A stretch of 64,000 nt of DNA from Haliea sp. (GTDB lineage Bacteria; Pseudomonadota; Gammaproteobacteria; Pseudomonadales; Halieaceae): NCBI GenBank assembly GCA_016704305.1, contig JADJAL010000033.1, positions 11,376 through 75,375 of the forward strand. Direction: 5' to 3'. This document shows positions 9,012 through 18,450 of the stretch, one piece after another. The notes below the pieces were generated by a model. That model saw only the letters and a program-made list of their open reading frames with translations. It made no database searches and was not told the DNA's origin. The translations under genes and the position numbers were made by a program. How positions within the stretch are numbered: position 1 is the first letter of the stretch; the number at the start of each line of letters is the position of its first letter.

Positions 9012-9622
9012 GCACCAGATTAATGCCACGCGTTGTGTTACTGACCCTGGGCCTGTTGCTGGCGGGCTGCGGCACCAGCCCACCGAACAATTTCTATGTG
9101 CTGTCCGCCCACGAATTCCCCGCGCCGAGCGGCGCGACTCCGACGCTGGGCGTTGGCCCCGTCACCATCCCTGAATACCTCGGCCGCAAGCACATGGTCT
9201 ACAACCGTGTGGAAAACACCCTGCAGGTCGCCAATCTGGATATGTGGGCGGAACCACTGGACAGTGGGATACAGCGCGTATTGATGCTCAATCTGACGGG
9301 GCTGCTCAACACGCAGGACGTGAGCATCTTTCCGTGGCGCCCCGAGCGGGCGCCGGATTTCGGCGTGGAGGTCAACCTGCTGCAGTTGGATGCCAATGAG
9401 ACTGCGGCGATGCTGACGGCAGATTGGCTGGTGTATCGCCCGGGCGGCAATGCGCCCATTAACCGCCGCATCAGCCGTCTCCAGGTGCCTTTACCGGCCG
9501 GCGCCACGGAACCGGGACAGGTCGCCGCCGCCTACAGTACCCTGCTCTTCCAACTCAGCGAGATCATCGCAGCGGCCATCGCGTCGGACCACGCCTCGGG
9601 GAGCGCTGCCTCCACTCCCTGA
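9008..9622 (+). CDS. PqiC-family transport-associated lipoprotein
   Basis: 204 aa lipoprotein: signal peptide with lipobox LLLAGC, then NFYVLSA and LGVGPVTIPEYLGRKHMVYN, the beginning of the PqiC/YmbA family (DUF330). PqiC anchors an MCE tunnel to the outer membrane. The start overlaps the stop of the MCE gene (ATGA). Its presence makes the operon a hybrid with Mla-type permease and ATPase and a Pqi-type outer-membrane partner. Confidence 0.88.
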   Translation: MSTRLMPRVVLLTLGLLLAGCGTSPPNNFYVLSAHEFPAPSGATPTLGVGPVTIPEYLGRKHMVYNRVENTLQVANLDMWAEPLDSGIQRVLMLNLTGLLNTQDVSIFPWRPERAPDFGVEVNLLQLDANETAAMLTADWLVYRPGGNAPINRRISRLQVPLPAGATEPGQVAAAYSTLLFQLSEIIAAAIASDHASGSAASTP

Positions 9623-9649
9623 AACACCTACGCTGAAGCCAGTCGCGCC

Positions 9650-10414
9650 CTAGAAATCGTCAGGGCGCAGCATCGCGTCGGAGCCACCGTCGACGAAAAA
9701 TACGGAACCGCACAGATAGCTTGCCTCGTCGCTCAGCATGAAGCGCATGACATTGGCGATGTGCACCGGCTGCGCGTTGTATCCCACCGGCACCATGTCG
9801 CCGAACGCCTTGATGGCGGGGCCGAATTCCTTGTCGGCCAGGACACGGTCGGTGAGCGGCGTCATCGTGATGCCCGGCGCGACCGCGTTGAGACGGATGC
9901 CGGCGGCCGCATACTCCACCACATGGCGGCGCATCCAGATCGTCACCGCCCGCTTGGAGCCGCCGTAAGCGGTCTGCCCGTCGCGGCCCTCAACCATGGC
10001 ACACGCGGCTGCTTCATCACCGGCAAGGCAGGCCTGCACGAAGGGATCGGCAGTGCCGATCATCGGGGCGGAGTTGGAGGAGACAAACAGCACGTTGCCC
10101 TTCTTCTTCGCGAGCAGGTCACGCAATCCTTCCACCGTTGCCACCACAGCAAAGTAATTGACCTGTGCAATCAGCGAAAAAGGCTTGGCCACCGGCGGCA
10201 GGCCGGCACAGGGAATGAAGGCATCGAGCCCCTCGGGCGACAGTGCGCGCACGCCATCGATCGCAGCCTGCCGGCCCGCGGCCGTGGAGAGATCGGCGAT
10301 GACATCGCCCTCCTTGATGTCCACCGAAATAACACGGTGCCCAGCGGCGAGCAGTTGCCGTTTCAGTTCCGCGCCGATTCCCGTGGCACCGCCAGTCATT
10401 GCATAGGTACGCAT
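9650..10414 (-). CDS. SDR oxidoreductase resembling 3-alpha-hydroxysteroid dehydrogenase
   Basis: 254 aa short-chain dehydrogenase. The cofactor motif TGGATGIG is at residues 7-14; the catalytic site has Ser in LFVSSNSAP and the YGGSK motif (Tyr-x3-Lys). The line IADLSTAAGRQAAIDGV, the CAGLPP and VNYFA segments, the Asp/Ala-rich insertion before the active site and the ending FFVDGGSDAMLRPDDF closely follow Comamonas 3-alpha-hydroxysteroid dehydrogenase. That points to NAD(P)-dependent oxidation of a steroid-type alcohol, though other alcohols are possible. The start at 10414 is preceded by GGGAG. It stands convergent to the Mce operon. Confidence 0.82.
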   Translation of the reverse strand: MRTYAMTGGATGIGAELKRQLLAAGHRVISVDIKEGDVIADLSTAAGRQAAIDGVRALSPEGLDAFIPCAGLPPVAKPFSLIAQVNYFAVVATVEGLRDLLAKKKGNVLFVSSNSAPMIGTADPFVQACLAGDEAAACAMVEGRDGQTAYGGSKRAVTIWMRRHVVEYAAAGIRLNAVAPGITMTPLTDRVLADKEFGPAIKAFGDMVPVGYNAQPVHIANVMRFMLSDEASYLCGSVFFVDGGSDAMLRPDDF

Positions 10415-10605
10415 AGTCGCTCCCGTTGTGTAATTGCGTTGTAAGACATGTGCCGCCGGTATGCGGCGGCGATGAGATCCCGGCAAGTGTACCCGCCGCG
10501 CGACGCACCCGCTCCCCGGTGCCGCCATTCACTTCGAGAAAACCGCTGCGAGCACAGCCTGCTGAACTGTGCTGCTGGACTGCACCGCTTGCTCGCGCGC
10601 GGGAG

Positions 10606-11284
10606 TCAGCAGGACAATTCGATAACGTCACCCACGCCTTGCAGCGCACCCGGGTCCTTGTTGCGAGCATTACTCACGGCGCGCGACAGCGGCATGAGCA
10701 GCAGCTTCATCTTCAACTCGCTGCGAAACATCGGATCGTCGGGGACGATGGCATGGGTATTGTCCAACCAGCGACGCGCGCTCATCTGGCGCGAGGAACA
10801 CCGGCATGCGCGCATGCCAGGGTTTGAAGTCCGGCGCCGCCGCCGTGGTGACCACCGTGCACGACAACAGCGGGGGCTCGCCGCCCTCCCACACATCCCA
10901 CAGCGCGGCCACCGCCAGCGCCTGCTGTTCATTGCTGATCAGCCATGGCTGCTTTACGCCGTCTTCCTGCCGCCACTCGATAAAGCTGCTCATTGGCAGC
11001 AGGCCGCGCTGGCGCCGAAACGGGCCGCGAAAGGCCGGGCTGGTAGCGAGCGTTTCGCTGCGCGCATTGAACATGGAGTAGGCCTGGCTCACCTCCTTTG
11101 CCCACGAGGGTGTAAGCCACCAGCGCGCGGAATCCACCGTTGCCCCGGACTCGCCCCTACGCACCAGCGCTACCTGCTCCGTCGGCGCCACATTCAGTGC
11201 CTGCGGCAGCGACAGGTGGATACCCAGGTCGCGCAGCAATTGCTGCAACCCGGGACTGTCGATGACATTGAAGCGGCCGCACAT
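10606..11284 (-). CDS. SRAP / YedK-HMCES family protein, frameshifted
   Basis: SOS response-associated peptidase family protein, which protects abasic sites in single-stranded DNA through a covalent link to Cys2. It starts MCGRFNV (Cys2 exposed after Met removal) and has NVAPTEQVALV, MFNARSETLA, RGLLPMSSFIEW and the FKPWHARMPVFL motif with the active-site His. The frame breaks near 10776 in a GCGCG run and resumes as RRWLDNTHAIVPDDPMF to the stop at 10606; corrected length is 225 aa, normal for the family. Probably an assembly error rather than a pseudogene. Confidence 0.85.
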
Positions 11285-11445
11285 GGGGGCACTGTGCCGA
11301 AAAGTGGAAGTTGCGGCAAGCACCGCTCGCGATTGCTCCGGGTCGCGTAACTTGCGTATTACCCGGAGTCTTGCCGAGCAATCAGGAACAGGCTATACCT
11401 GCACTTCACCGAGCAGTTCAGCCTGCGCCATCCCGGAGCCTGCAC

Positions 11446-12102
11446 ATGAATCGATTCATCTCCCTCGCCGTCGTCATCTCCACGGCCTGGACCACCTCCG
11501 CCGCTGCCGACACCGCCAACGCACGCTGCGACATCTACCCCAAGGGCGAGGACCACGCCAGCGCCATGCTGGCCTGCACGTTCGGGCAGCGCCAGGGTTA
11601 CGTGACCATCACCCGCGCCGACGGCGTCACCCACGACCTGTCACCGGTGGGTGATACGCCCGGCAATTATCGCGACCAGGACGGGCGCCCGGTGTACCGC
11701 CAGAGCGGGCTCGGCGACCAGGGCCTGATCTTCCGCCTGCCGGACGAAAGCGTGTACGTGTACTGGGACACCAGCGCGCTGCTGCCGCCGGCGGACAAGG
11801 ACAACCCCACCGCTCCCTATACCACCTCGGACTACGACGCCACCACGCTGCTGCGCTGCCGCGCCGCAGGCGCCTCGGACTTCGGCAACTGCCCTGCGGG
11901 CATCCTGCGCATGGACGGCGACCAGGCCTCCGTCGTGGTGAAAAGCCCCGCTGGCGAGGAGTTCACCATCAACTTCATGGCGGATTACGTGAATGCCACC
12001 AACGGCGAAGTGAAGGCCGAACTCAATGGCGATACGTGGACCGTAACGACGGACAACGGCGAAGTCTATGAAGTGCCGACGGCGGCGATCACCGGCGGCT
12101 GA
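11446..12102 (+). CDS. Exported protein of unknown function
   Basis: 218 aa with a signal peptide (NRFISLAVVISTAWTTSAAA, cleavage near residue 21). The mature part has four cysteines (RCDIYP, LACTFG, LLRCRAAG, GNCPAG) that could make two disulfides, a VRQSGLG/YVYWDTS middle and a C-terminal beta-rich repeat (EFTINFM, EVKAELNGDTWTVTTDNGEVYEV). I do not recognise the family. It is divergent from the SRAP gene with 161 bp between the starts. Confidence 0.65.
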   Translation: MNRFISLAVVISTAWTTSAAADTANARCDIYPKGEDHASAMLACTFGQRQGYVTITRADGVTHDLSPVGDTPGNYRDQDGRPVYRQSGLGDQGLIFRLPDESVYVYWDTSALLPPADKDNPTAPYTTSDYDATTLLRCRAAGASDFGNCPAGILRMDGDQASVVVKSPAGEEFTINFMADYVNATNGEVKAELNGDTWTVTTDNGEVYEVPTAAITGG

Positions 12103-12176
12103 CGGAACTCGCGTTAGTCACACTTTCGCGGAGCAGGGAAGACAGGATGACTGGCGGTGGTTCCTGCAGGCAGCCA

Positions 12177-12752
12177 TTATTTGCTGTCCGCCCGCCCCAC
12201 GAACCTGCGCTCTTCCACATTGACCCTGACTTTGTCGCCGGTGGCAATGTACTCCGGGACCTGCACGGTCAGGCCGGTCGACAACTTTGCGGGCTTCGTC
12301 CTTGACGTCGCCGAGCCGCCCTTGATCGAGGGATCGGTCTCCATCACGTCAAGCTCCACGATGGACGGCAGATCGAGGGCTACCGGCACATCGTTCACGA
12401 CGATCACATGCACGCCTTCCGTGGCCTCATTGATGAACAGCATCTCGTCGGCGATGGACTGTGAATTGAGGTTGTACGGCGTGTAGTCGCCGGCATCCAG
12501 AAAGACGTGTTCGTCGCCGTCAATGTAGGAAAACATCGCGGGCTTGCGCACCAGGTCGGCGAGATTCAGCATGTCCGAGTCCTTGAACGTCTCGTCGATC
12601 TTGCTTTGCGTGACCACGTCGTACATGCGCATGCGGTAGAGACTCCCGCCCGCGCGGCCCTGCGGCACGGACCGCTCGATGTCCCTGACTATGTAGGTCT
12701 TACCCTCGTAGTTGATCGCGGTGTTTTTCTTGATTTCACTGGCCTTGGGCAT
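12177..12752 (-). CDS. efpL: Elongation factor P-like protein EfpL (YeiP)
   Basis: 191 aa three-domain EF-P homologue that relieves ribosome stalling. It starts MPKASEIKKNTAINYEGK and has FSYIDGDEHVFLDAGDYTPY and the C-terminal TRTKPAKLSTGLTVQVPEYI block of the YeiP/EfpL group. The loop that reaches the peptidyl-transferase centre reads VPQGRAGGS with Arg at position 33, the unmodified arginine characteristic of EfpL rather than the Lys or rhamnosylated Arg of EF-P. GGACGAGAAG precedes the ATG. It lies 26 bp downstream of the GFA gene on the same strand. Confidence 0.92.
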   Translation of the reverse strand: MPKASEIKKNTAINYEGKTYIVRDIERSVPQGRAGGSLYRMRMYDVVTQSKIDETFKDSDMLNLADLVRKPAMFSYIDGDEHVFLDAGDYTPYNLNSQSIADEMLFINEATEGVHVIVVNDVPVALDLPSIVELDVMETDPSIKGGSATSRTKPAKLSTGLTVQVPEYIATGDKVRVNVEERRFVGRADSK

Positions 12753-12778
12753 GTCTTCTCGTCCTTATCTGATGCGGT

Positions 12779-13177
12779 TTATGCGGGAAAGCGCTCGAAC
12801 TCCGGCAGCGCGTGCAACTGCTTCACCCAACCGAGCCGTTCGGCGGTCTGGATCTGCATCGTCGGCGGCAGCGCCTCGGGGTCGTCCAGCGTGGACGACT
12901 GTATATCGACAATGCCCGGGAGTATGGCCGCATTGCGATAGAACAACCCGGTCCCGCAATCGCCACAGAAACTGCGCATCGCGGTACCTGAGGAATTGAT
13001 CGTCTTTGGCTGCCCTTGCGTCACGGTGAGGGCAGCGTCGGGAAACATCGCCCACGTCACCATCGGCGCACCGGCGCTGCGTTGGCAGTCGCTGCAGTGG
13101 CACACGGCAACCACGTTGGGCTCACCTGCGAGCTGATAGCGGATCGCGCCACACATACAGTGTCCAGAGTAGGTCAT
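12779..13177 (-). CDS. GFA family (glutathione-dependent formaldehyde-activating-like) protein
   Basis: 132 aa zinc protein. The motifs SGHCMCGAIRYQL, VCHCSDCQRSAGAP and RSFCGDCGTGLFYR supply the cysteines that hold the zinc sites of the GFA fold. Members act on glutathione adducts or are of unknown substrate. The start at 13177 follows ACAGGAG at a good distance. Cotranscription with efpL is likely. Confidence 0.87.
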   Translation of the reverse strand: MTYSGHCMCGAIRYQLAGEPNVVAVCHCSDCQRSAGAPMVTWAMFPDAALTVTQGQPKTINSSGTAMRSFCGDCGTGLFYRNAAILPGIVDIQSSTLDDPEALPPTMQIQTAERLGWVKQLHALPEFERFPA

Positions 13178-13340
13178 AATAAAAACTCCTGTGGGAGGCC
13201 GCCGATTATTTGCCAAGTGCGGCGCAAGGTCCAGACCTCGATGCACTTAAGCAATGGCGCAGACGTGCTGCCTGCAGGATTCTGGTCTGTTGTATGCTGC
13301 CCTGTGCAAAAAAGCCACACGGGCATGAACTGGAGTTGGG

Positions 13341-14202
13341 ATGCAGGTGATAAAAGTTCTGAGTTTCGCGGTTGTTATCTACCTGGTAGTCGTCCTGCTT
13401 TACGCCCTGATGCAGCGCTCATTCATTTATTTATTTCCCGCAGGCGCAGAGCATCGAAACAGCACTGGCCGGTGTGGAGCACATCGGCGGCAGCCCCTGG
13501 CAGGACGCGGACGGCAATTGGCTGGGGTGGCAACACGGCGCGCCGGGCGCGAGCCGACGCGTGCTGGTGATGCACGGGAATGCCGGGCAGGCGCTCGACC
13601 GGCAGTATTTCACCGCGCTGTTTCGTGGATTGCACGATTCGGGGCCGTGGGAAGTGAACGTGTTGGAGTACCCCGGCTACGGGCCGCGCACCGGCACACC
13701 TTCAGAGCAAACGCTGCGCAATGCCGCCGTGCAGGCGATGGACCTGTTGCAAGCGCAGCGACCCGGGCCTGTGTTGCTGCTCGGCGAATCGCTGGGCAGT
13801 GGCGTCTCCGCCCATGTGGCAGCGGCGCGCCCTGACGCCGTCGCGGGAATAATACTGGTGACGCCGTTTGCCTCGCTGGGCGCGGTGGCGCGGTACCACA
13901 TGCCGTTCCTGCCAGTCGCGCTGCTGTTGCGGGACCGGTTCGACACGCTGGCTCTGCTGAGTGGCTTCGATGGTCCCCTGGTGATCGTTACCGGCGGCGC
14001 CGACGACGTTGTGCCCGAACAGCTGGCGCTGCCACTGAAAACGGCACATCGGGGAAAACTGCTGCACTGGCGCCAGCCGGACGCCGGCCACAACACCATT
14101 GACATGAATCCGCGCGCCCAGGGCTGGCGCGACATCGACGCGTTCCTGGCGGCACAGTTGCCGCCGCAGGGCGAGTCACTGAGGGAGCCATCGGCAGAAT
14201 GA
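13341..14202 (+). CDS. Membrane-anchored alpha/beta hydrolase, frameshifted
   Basis: An N-terminal anchor (VLSFAVVIYLVVVLLYALM) is followed by an alpha/beta hydrolase fold: VLVMHGNAGQ oxyanion region, LGESLGSG nucleophile elbow with the Ser, Asp in GGADDVVP and His in DAGHNTID. The anchor and the catalytic part are in different frames; removing one base from the ATTTATTTATTT tract near 13433 joins them as FIYLFPQAQSIETALAG and gives 286 aa. The family resembles BEM46/Abhydrolase-type serine hydrolases with the catalytic domain facing one side of the inner membrane. Its stop overlaps the start of the next gene. Confidence 0.82.
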
Positions 14203-15764
14203 AAAACGCGCAGGACAACTCACGCATGACATCGACGGCGCAGCGCACGCTGCTGGAACGCGGCCTGAATACGATTGAGCAAGTGGGCAACAGGTTGCCC
14301 GATCCGGCCGCGCTGTTCTTCCTGTTGCTGCTGGCGACCTGGGTCCTGTCCTGGTTGCTGTCCGGGATCGAGTTCAACGCGATTCATCCCGCCACTGGCG
14401 AACCAATCCGCGTGAGCAACCAGTTGAGCGGCGCGGCGCTGGCGAAGTTCCTCACCAGTATGGTCGCGACATTCACCAGTTTTGCGCCGCTGGGCGTGGT
14501 GCTGGTGGCCATGCTGGGCGTCGGCGTCGCCGAACACACCGGTTTTGTCGGTGCCGCGCTGAGCCGGGTGCTGGGCTTTACCTCGACAAAAATCCTGACG
14601 CCGATGGTGATTCTGGTCGGCGTGCTCAGCTCGGTCGCCGTGGATGCCGGCTACGTAGTGGTGATACCACTTGGCGCGGTGATGTTCCATGCCGTGGGCC
14701 GCCATCCACTGGCCGGGATCGCCGCCGCGTTCGCGGGGGTGTCCGGCGGTTTTTCGGCCAATCTGGTGCCTTCAGCACTGGACCCGATGCTGGCCGGCAT
14801 CACGCAGGAAGCCGGGCGCGTGATCGATCCGGCGCTGGTGGTCAATCCGCTGGCCAACTGGGGCTTCATGTCAGCGTCGTGCGTGCTGATCGTGCTGGTC
14901 GGCTGGTGGCTGACCGATCGGGTGATCGAGCCGCGCCTGGCCAGAGGCACGCCGGTTGACGGTGACCTGACTGACCAGCCGTCGATGGGAGCACTGGAGG
15001 AAAGGGAATCACGCGGATTGCAGTGGGCCATCGTCGCGATCATGGCAGGCGCGGTGCTCCTGACGCTGGCCGCACTGCCGGATGACTCACCCCTGCGCGA
15101 TGCCCAGGGCCAGCTCGGCGCATTCGGCTCGCCGATGATGCAGGCGATCGTGCCTTTCATTTTCCTGTTCTTCCTGGTTCCCGGCGTTGTTTACGGCTAC
15201 GTGGCTGGCACCATCAAAAGCCATCGCGATATCGTGGAGGGCATGGGCAAGGCCATGTCCTCGATGGGCTACTACATCGTCATGGCCTTTTTCGCGGCGC
15301 AGTTCATTGCCGCATTCAGCAGTTCCAACATCGGCGTGTTGCTGGCCATGTCGGGCGCCGCCGGGCTGGGCGCGATGGCGCTGCCGCCCCAGGTGACGGT
15401 GGTCGGCATCATCGCCCTGACGGCGTTTATCAACCTGTTCGTCGGTTCCGCCTCGGCCAAGTGGTTGATCATCGCACCGATTTTCGTGCCGATGCTGATG
15501 CAGTTGGGCATTTCGCCCGAACTGACGCAGGCGGCCTATCGCGTCGGAGATTCTTCCACCAACATCATCACGCCGCTGCTGCCCTACTTCCCATTGATCG
15601 TGGTGTTCTGCAGGCGCTACTACACCGGCGCGGGCATCGGCACGCTGATCTCACTCATGCTGCCGTACTCGATCGTCCTGCTGGTCGTCTGGACCGCGTT
15701 CCTGATGCTCTTCTGGGCACTGGGCCTGCCGCTGGGACTGCAGGCGAGCTACACCTATCCCTAG
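14199..15764 (+). CDS. AbgT family transporter
   Basis: 521 aa inner-membrane protein of the AbgT family (p-aminobenzoyl-glutamate uptake in E. coli; other members export sulfonamide-like antimetabolites). Visible family features are the opening VGNRLPDPAALFFLLLLATWVLSW, the repeated SAVDAGYVVVIPLGAVMF and GGFSANLVPSALDP segments, SSSNIGVLLA and the C-terminal VGDSSTNIITPLLPYFPL motif. Two hairpins and about nine membrane helices fit the known fold. It starts with ATG 4 bp inside the hydrolase gene; M10 is an alternative start. Confidence 0.9.
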   Translation: MKNAQDNSRMTSTAQRTLLERGLNTIEQVGNRLPDPAALFFLLLLATWVLSWLLSGIEFNAIHPATGEPIRVSNQLSGAALAKFLTSMVATFTSFAPLGVVLVAMLGVGVAEHTGFVGAALSRVLGFTSTKILTPMVILVGVLSSVAVDAGYVVVIPLGAVMFHAVGRHPLAGIAAAFAGVSGGFSANLVPSALDPMLAGITQEAGRVIDPALVVNPLANWGFMSASCVLIVLVGWWLTDRVIEPRLARGTPVDGDLTDQPSMGALEERESRGLQWAIVAIMAGAVLLTLAALPDDSPLRDAQGQLGAFGSPMMQAIVPFIFLFFLVPGVVYGYVAGTIKSHRDIVEGMGKAMSSMGYYIVMAFFAAQFIAAFSSSNIGVLLAMSGAAGLGAMALPPQVTVVGIIALTAFINLFVGSASAKWLIIAPIFVPMLMQLGISPELTQAAYRVGDSSTNIITPLLPYFPLIVVFCRRYYTGAGIGTLISLMLPYSIVLLVVWTAFLMLFWALGLPLGLQASYTYP

Positions 15765-15839
15765 TGCCTGTTCGCGGGCCATCGACACGCCGCTCGCCAG
15801 CGGAAGGAATACCAAGCCAACGGAACGCGCGCTGATGCG

Positions 15840-16541
15840 CTACTCAAGTTCCTTGAACTGGCCATGCCGCAGAAAATAGAGGGTTTGATCAATGACGGCC
15901 TGGTTTCTCATCATCAGCGGATGGGTGGTTGGCAATGCAACAAAATCATTCATGTGCTCAACCTTTGTCGACTCGACGGATACCTTCCCATCATTGTCCC
16001 CCGGCAAAAGTGTGGACAGGAGGAGGTTGATACTTTGCGTACCGGCAATCACACCAAGCTCAAAATCAACCGGGCCCAGCGCTTTTGGAATGTCGGCAGG
16101 ACCGGTGCCGAGTTGCAATCCCGCAGGCCCATTCAGCAATTCAAAAACCGTCAGGTCCTTCAACGCATCAACGATTTCGCTGCCCTGGTTGGGTGGGCCG
16201 AGCATGACGACACGACCGATGTCATCCCGCTTGTTGGCCTTGAGGTACATACGCACCAGAATTCCGCCCATGGAGTGCGTAACGAAATCAATCCTCGTCG
16301 CCGATCGCCTCGCGCATTCAGCAATGCCCTCGCCAACGGCAAGACCGGCCAGTGTCTCGATCGGGTGCTGCGTGGAGGGATAATCGACATTGACCACGGT
16401 AAATCCCTCCTCCACTAACCGCTCCTCCAGCGTCGTCATGGAATCGGCTGTGCGCGCCAGCCCGTGCAGCAACACGACGCATTCCTTCGCGTGTGCTGCC
16501 GCGCTCAGCATGAGCATTAGCATCAGCACGCCTGTCTTCAC
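15840..16541 (-). CDS. Secreted lipase-like alpha/beta hydrolase
   Basis: About 233 aa from a GTG start at 16541 (MKTGVLMLMLMLSAAAHA signal peptide); an ATG 48 bases upstream at 16589 is an alternative. The mature protein begins KECVVLLHGLARTADSM, has the nucleophile elbow FVTHSMGGIL, an Asp in GDNDGKVSVES and a His in LPTTHPLMMRN. This is a compact lipase/esterase of the triacylglycerol lipase type found in many proteobacteria. It is convergent with the AbgT gene. Confidence 0.82.
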   Translation of the reverse strand: MKTGVLMLMLMLSAAAHAKECVVLLHGLARTADSMTTLEERLVEEGFTVVNVDYPSTQHPIETLAGLAVGEGIAECARRSATRIDFVTHSMGGILVRMYLKANKRDDIGRVVMLGPPNQGSEIVDALKDLTVFELLNGPAGLQLGTGPADIPKALGPVDFELGVIAGTQSINLLLSTLLPGDNDGKVSVESTKVEHMNDFVALPTTHPLMMRNQAVIDQTLYFLRHGQFKELE

Positions 16542-16569
16542 AGTCTGTCGCTCATCGGCTGTTCGCAGT

Positions 16570-16806
16570 TCATCGGGTGATATAGGCAACCAATATTATC
16601 AGCCCCGTCACAATGAGCGCGAAATAAAGCACTGCGGCGAGAAACACATGCAACCCGTTGGCGCGCCGAAAATCGCTGACGCGTTGCTCGCGCTTGCGTA
16701 CGCCAAGATGGCCTGAAAGGATGATGACCAACAATTCCCTGAATGACAGTGGCGGCTGCGGCGAATCGTCATCATCGTTGTGCTGCCCACTATTTCTATC
16801 GTGCAT
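16570..16806 (-). CDS. DUF2970 small membrane protein
   Basis: 78 aa if started at the ATG at 16806 (MHDRNSGQHNDDDDS). The family block PLSFRELLVIILSGHLGVRKREQRVSDF is followed by a single C-terminal membrane helix (VFLAAVLYFALIVTGLIILVAYI). DUF2970 proteins are small inner-membrane proteins of unknown role. A longer reading to 16908 adds a poorly plausible Cys-rich N-terminus. Its stop is just upstream of the lipase gene on the same strand, so an operon is possible. Confidence 0.75.
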   Translation of the reverse strand: MHDRNSGQHNDDDDSPQPPLSFRELLVIILSGHLGVRKREQRVSDFRRANGLHVFLAAVLYFALIVTGLIILVAYITR

Positions 16807-16973
16807 ATAAATCTTCACTGCAAAGGGCAAGTCTAACTCAACCCGGGCTTGAACCGCGCGGTCTTTCGTCGGCGGCATTCGTCGGCAGCATTGCCAATGC
16901 ATGGACACTCATCTACGCTCGCTCTTCGCAAAAACGCCTTGTGCCTTCAAAAAATGGCTTTGATACTTTTCCT

Positions 16974-17249
16974 ATGCTAATGACAAAGATAAAAATTAAA
17001 GTCGTGCCTGGAGCGTCCGGCTCAGGTATTAGCGGGTGGCTTGGCGAGTATTTGAAAGTCAGGGTGTCTCAGCCACCAGAGAAAGGCAAAGCCAACGCCG
17101 CTGTAGAAGCTGTTGTTTGCAGCGCATTAAATCTACCCGCTGGTTCTGCAAAAATAGTATCAGGCTTGAGTTCGCAACGAAAAACCATGGAGATACATGG
17201 GCTATCAAGCGCGGAGATTCATCAGCGGCTTTCCAATCTCAATACCTGA
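16974..17249 (+). CDS. DUF167 / YggU family protein
   Basis: About 91 aa cytosolic protein. IKIKVVPGASGSGISGW, YLKVRVSQPPEKGKANAAVEAVV and SGLSSQRKTMEIHG are the conserved blocks of the DUF167 (YggU) fold, whose function is unknown. ATG codons at 16974 and 16980 are both possible. Base composition is visibly lower in GC than its neighbours, and the gene stands alone between a divergent DUF2970 gene and a convergent regulator gene. Confidence 0.83.
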   Translation: MLMTKIKIKVVPGASGSGISGWLGEYLKVRVSQPPEKGKANAAVEAVVCSALNLPAGSAKIVSGLSSQRKTMEIHGLSSAEIHQRLSNLNT

Positions 17250-17362
17250 AAATGCCCCGCACCACACAACGCTTGTCCAATGGATACACGCGTCCCACTG
17301 CTGCGCGGCCGGCTCCGCGTGTTTGCGTTGGAATGGCCTGCATTACAACGTAGTGCCTGTTG

Positions 17363-18418
17363 TTAGAGCGAGTGTACTTCCTGGCTTTTGCGCCACTGCA
17401 CGGGGCTCATGCCGGACCAGCGTTTGAATGCATGGCTGAACGCGGAGACGTCCGCATAGCCGAGAGTGAAGGCGACCTGCTTGGTGTTTAGCGTCGCATC
17501 CGCCAACAGGTGCCTGGCCTGGGAAAAACGCATGGCCTCGACTTCACTGCGGAATGTCGTGCCGGCAGACAGCAACTGCCTGCCGAGGGTGCGGCGGTTG
17601 ATGCCCAGAAGCGTGGCCACCTCTTTCTGTTTGCACAATCCACCACGCAGCAGGGTTCGCAGCAGGATCAGAATTTCATCGGTGTCGGCTGGCTCATTGT
17701 GATGCAGCTGCCGCGCCTCGCGCAGCATTTGGTTGTACACCAGGGGGTCCGCGCCGGGGGGCGATTTCTCCAGCCAGCGCCGATTGAATACCAGGCCGGA
17801 AGACACCGCGCCGAAGCGTACCTGGCAGCGAAAAAATTTGTCGAAGGGGGTCCGATCACCGGGCCTTGAATGTGCCAACAATACTTCCGTGGGGGACCAA
17901 TTGCGGCCGCACAACGCGCGCAGGATATTGCAGCCTATCGCGATCGCGCAATCGCAAATCTGGTCTGCTCCGGCAACGTTATGATTGATAATCGAGTATT
18001 GCAGGCGCGCCAGCACCCCGTCGCGCTCCAGTGTGATGAACGCGCCCCGGTCATTGAGCCCCCGGTAGCGGATCAGGTTTGACAGCGCGGTGTCTACGTC
18101 ACTCGCGTTCTGTATCGTGTACCCCAATACGCCAAGGGCGGTGGCAGGCACTTGCTGCCCCACTAGCAGGCCAAAATGGGGGCAGTCGCAGACTTCCGCG
18201 CAGAGAGCGAGCAGCCTGCCAATCGTGGCGAGAGGAACAATAGTCTCGGGGTTGCCCAACTGCTTGAGGGAAAGACCTACTCGCCGCAATAGTGGCTTCG
18301 GGTCATGCCCGAACTGCTGCAGCACCCCGGGTATCGCCATGACCGTTCCAGCGCGGATATGGCCTGGCGGCGGCATGTAATTCTGACTGACTGCAGCTGC
18401 GATAGGGTTGTTGTACAT
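17363..18418 (-). CDS. AraC family transcriptional regulator (OruR-like)
   Basis: 351 aa regulator. The N-terminal about 210 residues look like the arabinose-binding-type sensor of OruR/ArgR-like AraC members (RVGLSLKQLGNPETIVPLAT, HFGLLVGQQV, LGVLGYTIQNASD). The C-terminal 100 residues carry two helix-turn-helix units (VATLLGINRRTLGRQL and QVAFTLGYADVSAFSHAFKRW) with the signature GMSPVQWRK. The gene is divergent from a secreted-protein operon; the shared 208-bp gap holds one of two copies of an 84-bp element, so this is the likely regulator of both operons that carry the element. The effector is unknown but should be a small, possibly hydrophobic, molecule. Confidence 0.9.
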   Translation of the reverse strand: MYNNPIAAAVSQNYMPPPGHIRAGTVMAIPGVLQQFGHDPKPLLRRVGLSLKQLGNPETIVPLATIGRLLALCAEVCDCPHFGLLVGQQVPATALGVLGYTIQNASDVDTALSNLIRYRGLNDRGAFITLERDGVLARLQYSIINHNVAGADQICDCAIAIGCNILRALCGRNWSPTEVLLAHSRPGDRTPFDKFFRCQVRFGAVSSGLVFNRRWLEKSPPGADPLVYNQMLREARQLHHNEPADTDEILILLRTLLRGGLCKQKEVATLLGINRRTLGRQLLSAGTTFRSEVEAMRFSQARHLLADATLNTKQVAFTLGYADVSAFSHAFKRWSGMSPVQWRKSQEVHSL

Positions 18419-18450
18419 AAGGGAAGCTGAAGCGGCGCCATCAATAGATG

